DNA from: Planctomycetota bacterium
Lineage (GTDB): Bacteria; Planctomycetota; MHYJ01; WSZJ01; JACPWG01
Direction of reading: 5' to 3'
Length of the DNA stretch: 64,000 nucleotides
Assembly: GCA_016197205.1 (NCBI GenBank)
Contig: JACPWG010000108.1
Span: 61,379-125,378, forward strand
Made by a program: the position numbers and the translations under genes. The notes beneath the pieces were generated by a model. The model ran no database searches, had not been told where the DNA came from, and saw only the letters and a list, made by a program, of their open reading frames with translations. Below are positions 26,277-39,808 of the stretch, piece by piece. Within the stretch, counting starts at the first letter, position 1. The number at the start of each line of letters is the position of its first letter.

Positions 26277-27069
26277 GCGGCAACTCCCCCCACGACCGGG
26301 TCGAGGTCCCCACCCCATCCCGCGGCGCGCGTCGCGCGTCGCGCACTACCTGGCGTGTGTACCCGCAGTCCGAAGAAGGACGATTGCCCCGGGTCACAGG
26401 CGCCCGCACGCGGATGAGCCAGGGCGATAGCATACCGGAAGCCGCGGCCCGGGGGGAAGGAGAATGTGGAGGGGGTTCGGCGGCGCACGGCGAAGGCGCG
26501 AGGCCATTTCCGAGAGCGTACCGCCGCGTCCCCCGTCCGCGGACGCCTCGGGGGCTTGCGACTCGCGGTGGACGAGCGGTGAAAAAGCGTTCGAGTGGCC
26601 CGTCGTTGACGAACGTCGGACACAGTCGGGAATTCTGTCACGGCGGGTCGTAACCCATGCGGCCGTTCGCGCGGGCCGGAGGCCCGCGCCCCCAGCATCG
26701 TGCCTGGACTTCGTCAACGGGCCACTGGCGCGACGGGGCCGCAGCCAAGCGACGACGGAACCACAGATTTCACAGATTCGTAATCTGTGTAATCGCGTAG
26801 AATCTGTGAAATCTGTGGTTTTCGTGGCGTTCGACCAAAGTAGAATTGTCGCAAGAAAACGAACCTCGAACGATTAGCGGAGCAGGGTCCAAACTGACGC
26901 GGCAGTCGCCCGGGGTCGAGAGCGGCTTTCCGCGTCGTGGGCACGGCGGTGCCGTCCCCCTACCCGGAGCAGCCACGCCATGAGCGTGAGCCGGTTGGAA
27001 GTCTTGCCGCCGGCGTGCGCCCCCCAGCCGGCCTCGGCCGCCCCGCTTCTCGCCCCCACCCGGAGCGGC
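26277..27069. other. Repeat-containing intergenic region
   Basis: This 793-bp spacer lies upstream of the kinase-like gene and downstream of the SEC-C gene. It contains the second 141-bp repeat arm (26738-26878) and an 18-bp segment ACTTCGTCAACGGGCCAC at 26708-26725 that recurs at 43983-44000. No ORF with a ribosome-binding site was found. Confidence 0.6.
26738..26878 (-). repeat. 141-bp long inverted repeat, right arm
   Basis: This is the reverse complement of 17307-17447 with a handful of mismatches. The central 80 or so bases, including both CACAGATTTCACAGATT blocks and CCGTCGTCGCTTGGCTGCGG, are identical. The two arms bracket 9.3 kb containing the vWA, membrane/propeller and kinase-like genes. 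Confidence 0.85.
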
Positions 27070-29166
27070 CTATTCCCGCGACGGCCCCAGAGCTTCGCCG
27101 TCGGCCGAAGTTGGACGCGGGCCCGGCGTGTTTCCCGCCGCGGACGCGGCGTCCTTGTCGAGGCAGCACTTCTTGTACTTCTTGCCGCTCCCGCACGGAC
27201 AGTCGGCGTTTCTTGCGACGCGCGGAACGAAGACCGACGGCGGCAGCGGGCGATCGCGGCCGACAGCCGTGCGGGCGGACGGGACGAGGCGGGCGGAGGC
27301 GCCCCCGCCGGCCAGTCCGACCACCTCCCGAGCGGTTCCCCAGCGCCAGCCTTCTTCTTCCAACAGGGGGCGGAGCGGATCCGCCCCTCGAGGAACGTCC
27401 TGGGCCATCTTCCACCTTCGCGCGGAGGCGTGAGGCACTTCGAGGAATGTCTCGAGGATCGGCCGGGTAGGAAGGAGAATGCGCTGCGGTGCGTCCGGGC
27501 ACTGCGCCTCGACCCACGAGCGGAAGTCACGGAGCGGGAGGCAGTCCAGGCAGACGTCCCTGCGCAGCGCCGAGCGAATGTCGAACTGCGCCTCTGGTCC
27601 TCCGAGGCACATCAGCGCACGGCAGACCTGGGCGCGCCAGTGCTCGTCGGCGACCCGTGTGCGGAGCCAGCTTCGGAGACGGTCGAGGGCGTGCGCCCGC
27701 AGGCCCGGCCTGTAGAGCGCGAGATCCGCGAGGTAGGCCGGGGACATCGGGGCCACGTCCGTCACGATGGAGTCCTCCGCGTCCTGGCGAATGCGGTCGG
27801 CAAGCGGGGCGAACGCGCGCTCCCCCTGCTGCGCGAGCGCCCACGTGGCGATCGCATCGAGGCTCCGCGACCAGTCACCCCACAGATAGAGCATTTCGAT
27901 CAGGTGTGCGACGACGTTTTCCGACTCGGCGGCGCCCAGGAGCTTGCAAATCGTCACGCACGCCGCTCCGTCGAGCAGCTCCATTTCCTCCCCGCCTCCC
28001 GAGACGGCGAAATCGGCAAGCAGGAGGCCGAGGGGTTCGTGAACGCGAGCGGGGCGCGCGAGGAGCCGCGCGATGCGGCCCCGGGACGGAAACTGGCCGG
28101 CCGACCAGCGGAGAGCCCAATGCCAGAAGGGGACGAGCTCCTCGCCGAAAGGGAGATCGTCCAGACCGGAGGCGGCTTCCTCGGGAATCGCGTCGAGCAA
28201 GTCCGGAATGAGGAAGCGGAGGGAGTGGTGGGCGCCGGCAAGCAGATCCTCGGCGCCACAGAGTTCTTCGTAGTGCAGGGGCTCGGAGCCCAAGGCCCCC
28301 TCCAACGCGAGCAGGAGCTGACGGCGGCGATGAAGGGCCTGCACCTCCGGAGACGCCGCGTTCGGCGCCACCCCGGCGCTTCGCAAGAAGGCTTCGAAGC
28401 GCTGGATTTCCCGCAAGAGCCCACGGGCGTCTTCAAGCAGGAGCTCGCGGTCCGGCGGTTCTCTCTCGCCTTCCTCTCCGTGGTCATGTTGAGCTTCAGA
28501 CATGGCCTCTTCGTCTCCGTCGGCGTCCCGTCCGACGTGCCCGTGGGCATCCGGGTCGAAGTCGCCCAGGGTGTCGGCGCCTTCTCGGTCCCCGGCGGCG
28601 GCGGAGATGGAGTCCGCGGGTCCTGGACCTGCCGCGGCGCCAGGCTGCCCGGCGGAAGCGCGTGCCGGGTCGGGCGAGGAAATTCTCCGCGGCGGAGAGA
28701 GCGGGCCTTCCTCGCCGGGAAGGAGCGCGGAGGCGGGCGGGCCGTGCGCGTGGGGCGTGTCACGCGGGGAGGTGCTTGGCGCGGGGGAGGCCGGCTGAGG
28801 TCCGCGACGCGGCGTGACGCGGGGAACGAGGTCGGGTTCCCCGGCGCCGCCGGCGAGGGAGGCTGCATCGAGGGCGGCGAGGAGACATTGCTCGGGCGCC
28901 CCTCCCTCGACCGGATGCTCGCTGGACCGGTCGTACTCCTGTTCCATGGGGGACCACATCTCGAGATCCCAATCCCCGGGGTTGCCCGCCCAGCGGAGTC
29001 GGCACAGCGGGCGAGGGCGCGTGGCGGAGGACTGGAGGTCGAGGCAGAGGAATTCGCCCTCTTCGCGGACGACGAGCAGGAGCCCCGCCCTGGCGGGTGC
29101 GGAAGACCGGAAGGCGGACTGGATTCGCCGGCGCGCGTCTTCGAGGTTTTGGGCGGGAATGGGCAT
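27070..29166 (-). CDS. SEC-C motif protein with low-complexity linker
   Basis: This 698-residue protein has an N-terminal domain of about 115 residues (LEDARRRIQSAFRSSAPARAG start), a Pro/Ser/Ala and Asp/Gly/His-rich linker (about 120-230), a long helical HEAT-like region (about 230-600), and a C-terminal SEC-C zinc motif DCPCGSGKKYKKCC at about 653-667. SEC-C motifs bind zinc and occur in SecA and many stand-alone proteins where they mediate protein or ribosome contacts. There is no enzymatic motif. The ATG at 29166 lacks a strong Shine-Dalgarno. It lies between the 141-bp repeat arm and the rrn terminator. Function unassigned; an adaptor role is possible. Confidence 0.75.
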   Translation of the reverse strand: MPIPAQNLEDARRRIQSAFRSSAPARAGLLLVVREEGEFLCLDLQSSATRPRPLCRLRWAGNPGDWDLEMWSPMEQEYDRSSEHPVEGGAPEQCLLAALDAASLAGGAGEPDLVPRVTPRRGPQPASPAPSTSPRDTPHAHGPPASALLPGEEGPLSPPRRISSPDPARASAGQPGAAAGPGPADSISAAAGDREGADTLGDFDPDAHGHVGRDADGDEEAMSEAQHDHGEEGEREPPDRELLLEDARGLLREIQRFEAFLRSAGVAPNAASPEVQALHRRRQLLLALEGALGSEPLHYEELCGAEDLLAGAHHSLRFLIPDLLDAIPEEAASGLDDLPFGEELVPFWHWALRWSAGQFPSRGRIARLLARPARVHEPLGLLLADFAVSGGGEEMELLDGAACVTICKLLGAAESENVVAHLIEMLYLWGDWSRSLDAIATWALAQQGERAFAPLADRIRQDAEDSIVTDVAPMSPAYLADLALYRPGLRAHALDRLRSWLRTRVADEHWRAQVCRALMCLGGPEAQFDIRSALRRDVCLDCLPLRDFRSWVEAQCPDAPQRILLPTRPILETFLEVPHASARRWKMAQDVPRGADPLRPLLEEEGWRWGTAREVVGLAGGGASARLVPSARTAVGRDRPLPPSVFVPRVARNADCPCGSGKKYKKCCLDKDAASAAGNTPGPRPTSADGEALGPSRE

Positions 29167-29401
29167 GTCGTGTCATCCGGAGGGAGAAAGTCGAGTCCGT
29201 GTCCCAGGTCGGCGGAGGGCGGAAAGCAAAAGCGAACGAAGGGTTTCAGGGCCGCGAGCCGCCCTGACCCCGGCCTGCAGCCGCCGCGCGGGAGAGGCGG
29301 CAAGCGTGCCCGACCGCGGTGCAGGCGGGCAGGCGGGCAGGCGGGCGGAGGGGCGCCGGGGTCCGCGGCTGCGGCTGTTGCTGTGGCTGTGGCGCGGGGC
29401 T

Positions 29402-29434
29402 AAAAAAAAACCCGGATCGCTCGCGCGATCCGGG
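29402..29434 (-). terminator. Rho-independent terminator of the rRNA operon
   Basis: On the minus strand a perfect 10-bp stem CCCGGATCGC/GCGATCCGGG with a GCGA loop (29411-29434) is followed by nine U residues (29402-29410). It lies about 17 bp beyond the 5S gene and is a textbook intrinsic terminator. Confidence 0.95.
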
Positions 29435-29451
29435 AGGTGGGCGAAAAATAT

Positions 29452-29567
29452 GGCCGGCAGTGACCTACTTTCCCCAGTTCAACCTGAGTATCATCGGCCG
29501 CCGGGGCTTAACTACCGAATTCGGAATGGGATCGGGTGTTGCCCCCAGCGTATTGAACCACCGGCCA
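29452..29567 (-). rRNA. rrf: 5S ribosomal RNA
   Basis: The minus strand reads GGCCGGTGGTTCAATACGCT through CCCATTCCGAACTCGG-type sequence (here CCCATTCCGAATTCGG) to AAGTAGGTCACTGCCGGCCA. Complementary 5' and 3' ends and a length near 116 nt fit 5S rRNA. Ends are approximate by a few bases. It is the last gene of the operon, directly before the terminator. Confidence 0.93.
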
Positions 29568-29924
29568 ATATTGTTGCCCGGGCGGGCGCTGCCCTACCCG
29601 GCCGGGCGAGTATCGATCAGGATTGCATGCAGTCCGGAGCGGTGCGACCGGTCCGGAGACAGTGGAGGAGTCACCAAGACACAGCCCGCGACATGGCTGA
29701 CGCCGATGAGCGAGCCTACCCGGATCTCGGGAGCCCGGCGCACGGACAGACGCTCCCCGGAGGGAGATCCATGCGTTCGGACACCGAGCGGACCCGTAAG
29801 CGACCGTCCGACGAAGCGGACGGCCCCGGCCCGAGGGTGCATGGTGGCCAAGTCTCTGCACAAAAAGCGAAGCGTTTTGATTGCTCTTGGTGCCACATTC
29901 CCGCGCGAAGCGCGAGGAAATACG
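29568..29924. other. 23S-5S spacer
   Basis: This 357-bp transcribed spacer is long for a 23S-5S gap. I find no tRNA cloverleaf in it on the minus strand; the open frames across it are not credible genes. Confidence 0.6.
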
Positions 29925-33060
<3,136 letters not shown>

Positions 33061-33347
33061 GTATTCCCGCGCCCTTCGACGCGAGAACGTGTCGCCAAGA
33101 GCGTCACCCCCTTCCGGGGGTGCGCCCGTTTTTGGTACGGAGACACTGGCGCTCCACTGCTTTTTAATGCAGCAATCCTGATTGTCAAAGAACCGTGCGT
33201 CCACGGCGCCTGCGTCGGCGGTGCGCGGAAGCCCCTGCGCCCGGTCGGGCGGCAGGGTATCGTTTCGCCTGCGAACAGGCGGACGAGTCTTCCCGGCGCG
33301 TCACCCCTCACCCCGACCCTCTCCCCCAGGCGGGGAGAGGGGGACGT
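33061..33347. other. tRNA-Ala to 23S spacer with boxA-like site and G-rich hairpin
   Basis: This transcribed spacer on the minus strand contains a boxA-like GGTTCTTTGACA (33184-33195). At 33317-33341 it also has a strong inverted repeat CCCTCTCCCC/GGGGAGAGGG, a sequence type scattered in many bacterial genomes. No further tRNA is seen. Confidence 0.65.
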
Positions 33348-33423
33348 TGGTGGAGATGACCGGGCTCGAACCGGCAACCCCCAGCTTGCAAAGCTGGTGC
33401 TCTCCCAGTTGAGCTACATCCCC
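33348..33423 (-). tRNA. tRNA-Ala(TGC)
   Basis: This 76-nt cloverleaf on the minus strand begins GGGGATGTAGCTCAACTGGG and ends ATCTCCACCA with encoded CCA. The anticodon loop CTTTGCAAG gives TGC, and the T loop GGTTCGAGCC is intact. It lies in the 16S-23S spacer after tRNA-Ile. Confidence 0.97.
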
Positions 33424-33503
33424 AACCGAGCGGTCGTTTCCTGGCCGCCACTGCCGTGGCACCTGCCAGAAAAACCGGCGAGCCGGTCAAGCGTTCTCGC
33501 GTT

Positions 33504-33517
33504 TTCTAAAGAGCCAT
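33504..33517 (-). promoter_or_regulatory. boxA-like antitermination site between the spacer tRNAs
   Basis: The minus strand reads GGCTCTTTAGAAAA, close to the boxA consensus TGCTCTTTA found in rRNA operons and bound by the NusB-S10 complex. It lies between tRNA-Ile and tRNA-Ala. Confidence 0.6.
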
Positions 33518-33545
33518 GCCCACCGTGCTGGACGGAAGGCCAACG

Positions 33546-33622
33546 TGGTGGGCGTGACTGGATTCGAACCAGTGACCTTTCGCTTATCAAGCGAATGCTC
33601 TAACCAGCTGAGCTACACGCCC
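33546..33622 (-). tRNA. tRNA-Ile(GAT)
   Basis: This 77-nt cloverleaf on the minus strand begins GGGCGTGTAGCTCAGCTGGT and ends CACGCCCACCA with encoded CCA. The anticodon loop CTTGATAAG gives GAT. It is the first tRNA in the 16S-23S spacer. Confidence 0.97.
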
Positions 33623-33869
33623 ACAGGAGCATTTGCTTGGCAAGCGCCCACGAGCCCGGTCCGGCCGGCCCCGAGGCCGACCCGGAGCAAAACCGTTGCG
33701 AGCGGACCGGGTGTGGATGGAGGAAGTGCGAGCCCGAGGCAAGCGAAGAAAGGCAAGGACCCAGCAACCGATCGGATTGCTTACGACAATTTTACCCCAT
33801 TGGAACGGCCTTGCGGCTACGAGTCAGCGCGTGAGAACGCTTTCCCCGTTCCGGGGTGGTAGTCACCTT

Positions 33870-35431
<1,562 letters not shown>

Positions 35432-35624
35432 TGAAGAATAGAAATCGTCCGCCGAAGCGGCCGATTCATAGGTCTGGTCGTGTGGGTCACATCTTCAGAG
35501 AAGATGCGCCGATGATGGCACCCACAAGGGATGCCACCCTCGATCCATAGACCCCGAAAGGCCCATGGAGTTGGCTAAAACCCACTCGCAGCCCTTTCGG
35601 CTGCCAGTGTCCTTGCCTTTATTC

Positions 35625-35640
35625 ACTTGCCAAAGAGCGA
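35625..35640 (-). promoter_or_regulatory. boxA-like antitermination site in the rrn leader
   Basis: The minus strand reads TCGCTCTTTGGCAAGT, a boxA-like element 25 to 40 nt downstream of the -10 box and about 190 nt before 16S. It probably recruits Nus factors to the rRNA transcript. Confidence 0.6.
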
Positions 35641-35665
35641 CGTCTTCCGTCCATCGACGCGCGGC

Positions 35666-35693
35666 ATTGTACCAGTTTTTCCGCCAATGTCAA
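35666..35693 (-). promoter_or_regulatory. Sigma-70 type promoter of the rRNA operon
   Basis: The minus strand has TTGACA (35693-35688), a 16-bp spacer and TACAAT (35671-35666). This is a near-consensus housekeeping promoter about 235 bp upstream of 16S. It is the clearest promoter in the window. Confidence 0.88.
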
Positions 35694-35798
35694 GAGTGAA
35701 CTCTTGCCCCCGATTGAAAAATATCGGAGCGGCTGGCAAGCCATATCGTCCTTTCAGGACACGACTTGCAAAAGCACTCGTTCGCGGCCTGGAAAATT

Positions 35799-36965
35799 TC
35801 AGGAAACGACCCTAGTGGAGTTCCCCGTCGCCACCGCTCCGCCGGCCTCCCCGACCGGCCCAGCCCCATCACCCCCTCGCTCATACCCACCCATCCGCAC
35901 CGGGCCCTGCCGCCGCACCCAGGCGAGCAGACCCAACGAAGCCACAAACACAACAACACTAACGACCTGCGAGATTGTCAGCGAAAAGTAGTCCCGTTCG
36001 TTGTCCCCGCGAAAAATCTCCAGCAGGAACCGCAGGATCGGATACACGATGCCCATCTTGCAGAACACCTCCCCCACCACCCGCCGCCGACGCCAAAACC
36101 AGGAAAGCACCAGGAACACCAGGAAATTGCCCACCATCGAAATAAACTGGATCGGGATCACCCAGCAGCTATGCTCCGCCCCGGCGCCCAGCAACCCCTG
36201 TCGCCAATGATCAATGTACGCCGGGCTCCCCATCACCCGGCCCGCCGCATCCACCACCCGCGGGAAGTGAATCGCCCACCAGGGCGGCCCCTCCGCCCCG
36301 CTCGCCACCACCGTTCCATAACAGCAGCCGTTCAGGTAGCACCCCACCCGCCCGAACATGAAACCCAGCAAAATCACGGGCGACAGCAGGTCCGCCACCT
36401 TCAAGAAAGAATGCCCGCGCGCCCGGATGTACCACACCGCGAAGCCCACGGCGCCCAGCAGCCCACCGTAAAAAACGATCCCGCCTTCCCATATTTTCAG
36501 CACGTCCCACGAATACTCGTTCCGGTGCTCGACCAGCGCCAGCGTCCGCCCCAGCACCAGCCCGGCGACCGCACAGGCGACCACGGTCCCAACGACGTCA
36601 CGCAGGAAACCGCGCAGATCCCGCAGCGGCGCCGCGCCACGCCGGAGGTATTGCCGGAGCCCCACCGGAAGGGCCCAGCCCACGCAGAGTCCCAGCAGGC
36701 TGATGCGGCCATCCCAGAATTTCAGGAACTCGAAGCTGAACTGGTCGTGATACTCCAGAATGTAGAAAACGCGCGAACCCAGGATGCCCCAGATCATCAT
36801 CCATACGCTAAAGTCCATGATGAATTCGCCGTCGATCCGCTCCTCCTTCCCGCGCCGGATGCCGACGATCGTCGCGACGACGAAGCCGATCATCAGCATG
36901 AAGCCGTACGAGTTGATCGGAAGCGTGAGAGGGCCGAGCGGGATCTCGAGGAGGCGGGGGCGCAT
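35799..36965 (-). CDS. lgt: Prolipoprotein diacylglyceryl transferase
   Basis: This 388-residue polytopic inner-membrane enzyme transfers diacylglycerol from phosphatidylglycerol to the lipobox Cys of prelipoproteins. Family features are SYGFMLMIGFVVATIVG near the N-terminus, GGIVFYGGLLGAVG, the signature-like FGRVGCYLNGCCYG, and C-terminal PILRFLLEIFRGDNER. The usual His in the HGG loop is Tyr (FYGG), as in some divergent members. About seven membrane spans are visible. The C-terminus has a Gly/Val-rich tail. AAGGAG lies nine bases before ATG 36965. It is divergent from the 37375-41154 operon, and its stop lies about 100 bp from the rrn promoter. Confidence 0.95.
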   Translation of the reverse strand: MRPRLLEIPLGPLTLPINSYGFMLMIGFVVATIVGIRRGKEERIDGEFIMDFSVWMMIWGILGSRVFYILEYHDQFSFEFLKFWDGRISLLGLCVGWALPVGLRQYLRRGAAPLRDLRGFLRDVVGTVVACAVAGLVLGRTLALVEHRNEYSWDVLKIWEGGIVFYGGLLGAVGFAVWYIRARGHSFLKVADLLSPVILLGFMFGRVGCYLNGCCYGTVVASGAEGPPWWAIHFPRVVDAAGRVMGSPAYIDHWRQGLLGAGAEHSCWVIPIQFISMVGNFLVFLVLSWFWRRRRVVGEVFCKMGIVYPILRFLLEIFRGDNERDYFSLTISQVVSVVVFVASLGLLAWVRRQGPVRMGGYERGGDGAGPVGEAGGAVATGNSTRVVS

Positions 36966-37374
36966 GAAGCGTACTCCTTCGGGAACATCCGGCGTGCGTC
37001 GTCACCCAGTGGGCAGGGCCGTCTGCCGGCGGGGCTCGCGAGTGCATGCCCGGCAAGACATCGACACCGACACTTCGGCGTGCGCGAGCCCGCTCTCCGG
37101 CGGGTCCGCAAGCCTCTCCCGCCGGTTGTCACGGCGCTTGGCGCGCGACCGCGCCCAGAAGCGTGACCGCGACCTTCTACCACACCTCGCCCCCCCTGGC
37201 AAGCGCAGAAATCCTTGGCTCGGTCGCCTCGCCGGAAGTAGAATACGCCGGTCGACGCGCGCCCGCGGGCACCGGGCGGGAGGGGGCTGCGGTCGTGCAA
37301 CCGGCGCGCTCGTCGCGCCCGGTTCCACGACCAGACGCTGCGGGCGTTTGCAACCACCCGCCGGGAGCCGCTGC
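36966..37374. other. Divergent promoter region, no gene seen
   Basis: This 409-bp gap lies between lgt (minus) and the small Cys-motif gene (plus) and should carry promoters for both. I see no consensus -35/-10 pair strong enough to mark. Open frames crossing it are not gene-like. Confidence 0.5.
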
Positions 37375-37686
37375 GTGGAGCACCTGACCTGCGACCTCTG
37401 CGGCGGCCCCCTGCTGCTGACCGAACCCGTCCGCTACGAGGTGCGGATCGAGGTCAAGTCCGCCTACGACCCGCTCGAACTGACCCAGGAAGACCTGGAA
37501 AAGGACCACCACCGCGAGATCGCGGAAATCCTGGACCGACTGAACCAGATGGATCCCAAAGCGGTCCAGGACCAGGTCTACGCTCGCTTCGACCTCGACC
37601 TGTGTGCCAAGTGCCAGTCGGTCTTCGTGAAGGACCCCTTGCGGCGAGCGCTCGTGCAGCGCCTGCTGCAGCCGAAGTCGAATTGA
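37375..37686 (+). CDS. Small paired-CxxC (zinc-ribbon-like) protein
   Basis: This 103-residue protein has two Cys pairs, CDLCGG at 6-11 and CAKCQS near 82-87, separated by an acidic helical stretch (PLELTQEDLEKDHHREIAEIL) that I read as an insert between two halves of a zinc ribbon. The GTG start at 37375 has GGGAG seven bases upstream. The next gene starts 17 bp after its stop. It is the first of four tightly packed plus-strand genes, and its role is probably tied to the pseudokinase encoded downstream. Function not assigned. Confidence 0.75.
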   Translation: MEHLTCDLCGGPLLLTEPVRYEVRIEVKSAYDPLELTQEDLEKDHHREIAEILDRLNQMDPKAVQDQVYARFDLDLCAKCQSVFVKDPLRRALVQRLLQPKSN

Positions 37687-37703
37687 CCAGGAGGGGAATC
37701 GCC

Positions 37704-38207
37704 ATGTCCGAGGCCACCCGCCGCTGCCCGCACTGCAAGAAGATGAACCCCTCCGGCCTCGTGCACTGCAACAAGTGCGGCGGGTTGCTGCCGGCCGAGG
37801 CGCCCGCCGACGGCGCCGCACCGGCCAAGCCCGACAATGCCGCATGGAACTTCTTCCTCGTGGTGTTCTTCGCGCTCTTCGTCGGCACGGCCTGGCTGAT
37901 CGACCGTGGTCGTCCCCGGCGCGACGATTTCGGGCCCGCAGCCGAGGCACCCAGCGAACAGGAGGAGCTTCTCCGCCGCGACATGGAACGCATCCAGGCC
38001 GCGGTCCTGCGCAGGCTGCAGGGCATCCCGGGCCCCACTTCCGTGATTCCCACGGCCGGCGGGGACCTGGAAGGCCTGATCAACGCCGAGATGCAGAACT
38101 CCTCCGGCCGACCGATGAGCCAGGCCGAGTCGGACAAGGTCCGGGAGATGGTCAAGGCCGCCCTGGCCGGGTCACGCGCGGAGCGCTGGCTGAAAGAAGG
38201 TCGGTGA
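37704..38207 (+). CDS. Zinc-ribbon, single-span membrane protein
   Basis: This 167-residue protein has an N-terminal zinc ribbon (CPHCKKMNPSG...CNKCGG, Cys8 to Cys25), a short Ala/Pro linker, one membrane span (FFLVVFFALFVGTAWLI, about 50-66), and a helical extra-membrane tail with LLRRDMERIQAAVLRRLQG. AGGAGG precedes ATG 37704. Its TGA overlaps the start of the pseudokinase gene (TGATGA), so expression is coupled. I expect the ribbon to face the cytoplasm. No enzyme motif. Confidence 0.78.
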   Translation: MSEATRRCPHCKKMNPSGLVHCNKCGGLLPAEAPADGAAPAKPDNAAWNFFLVVFFALFVGTAWLIDRGRPRRDDFGPAAEAPSEQEELLRRDMERIQAAVLRRLQGIPGPTSVIPTAGGDLEGLINAEMQNSSGRPMSQAESDKVREMVKAALAGSRAERWLKEGR

Positions 38208-39808
38208 TGAAGCTGACGGGCCAGCGCCTGGGCCGATACGCCGTCCTACGCCCCCTCGGGATCGGTCGAGTGGGCACGCTCTACCTGGCGGAGGTGCCGC
38301 AGAGCCGGTCGCTGGTGACGGTGCGCTTGCTTCCGTCTCCCGCGCCGCTCGGCGCCGCCGCGCCGCCCAAGGCCGACGCGTCCGATGCGCCCGCCGAGGC
38401 CGCGACCTCCACGCCCGCGCTGGCGCCCGCCCCCGCCGAGTCCGGCCTTCTTCGCCGGCGCCTCATCGACCGACTGCAGGCCAAGCAGGAATTGCTCCTC
38501 CAGCTCCATCACCCGCGGATCGTCCGCATGGAAGAACCCCTCCGCCTCGCGGACGACGGGTGGCTGCTCGTGATGGAACATGTCCCCGGGAAGTCCCTCG
38601 CGCAGCACTTGCAGGCCATGGGCCGCTTGCACGCGCCCCTGGCCGTGCGGCTCACGATGGAGGTCCTCGAGGGGCTTGCCTACGCGCACGGGCGCGGCGT
38701 CGTGCACGAGGACCTCACGCCGAACTCCGTGTTGCTCGACATGGAGGGGCACGCGCGCCTCACCGATTTCGCGCTCCCGCCCTCGATCCCCCTCTCCCCC
38801 GGGGACCCGCGCCCGCCGCTGGCGGGCACGCCGGCCTACCTGTCGCCGGAACAGGCGCGCGGGCACGCCCCCGACGCCCTGTCCAACGTCTATGCCACCG
38901 GGTTGCTGCTGTACGAAATGCTCGCAGGCCGGCCGGCGTTCGCGGGCCCGGATGCGGCGGCGATCCTGGAGAGGCAGCTCGGCTCGCCGCCGCTGCCGCT
39001 CGGCGAGGTCAGGGCCGGCATCGACTCCGCGCTTGCGGCCGTCGTACGAAGGGCGATCGCGAAGGAGCCGCAAGCACGATTTCAATCCGCCGTGGAAATG
39101 TGCGAGGCGCTTTCGGCCCTGCCGGCGGAGACCCCGGCCGACGAAGTCGAAATCCTCGCGCTCGCGACGTTGACCCCCATGGCGGGCACGTCGCCGCAGG
39201 AGGGCGAGACCTTTCTCCCCCTCACCGGCTTCGCCGCCCCCGCCAGGAAGCACCTGACGTCCGAAGCCGCCTTCATGCCGGGCCTGGAAGAGGGGGGCCC
39301 CCACCTGCGGAGTACGACGGTGCTCCTGGCCATCGTGCTGACGCTGGTCCTCTTCGCAGCGGCCTTCGAGCGCTCCCGGCTTCCCGGCTCGACGGCTACC
39401 CACCTGCGCAACCCCGCGGCGGAGCTGTACAGCCCGGCCCCGCCGGGCGCGGCTACGGAGTCGGGTTTCGCGCGCATCCGGACGGCGGGGGGACGGGTCT
39501 ACGAGGGGATGGTGGAACGCTTGGGCGCCGACGGCGTGCGGCTCGTCGGGGCGGAGGGGAAGGCCCTCGAGTTGCCCCTCGCCGAGGTGGCCGATTTCCA
39601 TCCGCTCGGCGGCGCCTTTCAACTGACGGCGCCCCGCCTGTCCAAGGGGCTCGGCCGCCCGGCCTGGGTCGAAACGCGGACCGGGAAGCGGCTGCACGGC
39701 TTCCTGCAGGCGTGCTACCACTCCAAAGTCGTGCTGGTCCTGGAGGGCGGGCCCGTGGTCGACCTGCCGGTTTCCTTGGTACGCACCATCGAGTTTACAA
39801 CAAAATGA
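38207..39808 (+). CDS. Membrane-anchored pseudokinase
   Basis: This 533-residue protein has a Hanks-type kinase fold without key catalytic residues. The glycine loop is LGIGRVGTLYLAEV, but the strand-3 Lys is Arg40 (VTVRLL), HRDLKPEN reads HEDLTPNS (167-174, losing Lys and Asn), and DFG reads DFA (187-189). GTPAYLSPEQ is intact. About 35 residues of Ala/Pro insert lie between strand 3 and helix C. A single membrane span (about 369-387, VLLAIVLTLVLFAAAF) is followed by a 145-residue extracytoplasmic part with two similar beta modules (GGRVYEGMVERLGADGVRLV and GKRLHGFLQACYHSKVVLVL). It overlaps its neighbours by one to four bases. Likely a signalling scaffold, not an active kinase. Confidence 0.85.
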   Translation: MKLTGQRLGRYAVLRPLGIGRVGTLYLAEVPQSRSLVTVRLLPSPAPLGAAAPPKADASDAPAEAATSTPALAPAPAESGLLRRRLIDRLQAKQELLLQLHHPRIVRMEEPLRLADDGWLLVMEHVPGKSLAQHLQAMGRLHAPLAVRLTMEVLEGLAYAHGRGVVHEDLTPNSVLLDMEGHARLTDFALPPSIPLSPGDPRPPLAGTPAYLSPEQARGHAPDALSNVYATGLLLYEMLAGRPAFAGPDAAAILERQLGSPPLPLGEVRAGIDSALAAVVRRAIAKEPQARFQSAVEMCEALSALPAETPADEVEILALATLTPMAGTSPQEGETFLPLTGFAAPARKHLTSEAAFMPGLEEGGPHLRSTTVLLAIVLTLVLFAAAFERSRLPGSTATHLRNPAAELYSPAPPGAATESGFARIRTAGGRVYEGMVERLGADGVRLVGAEGKALELPLAEVADFHPLGGAFQLTAPRLSKGLGRPAWVETRTGKRLHGFLQACYHSKVVLVLEGGPVVDLPVSLVRTIEFTTK

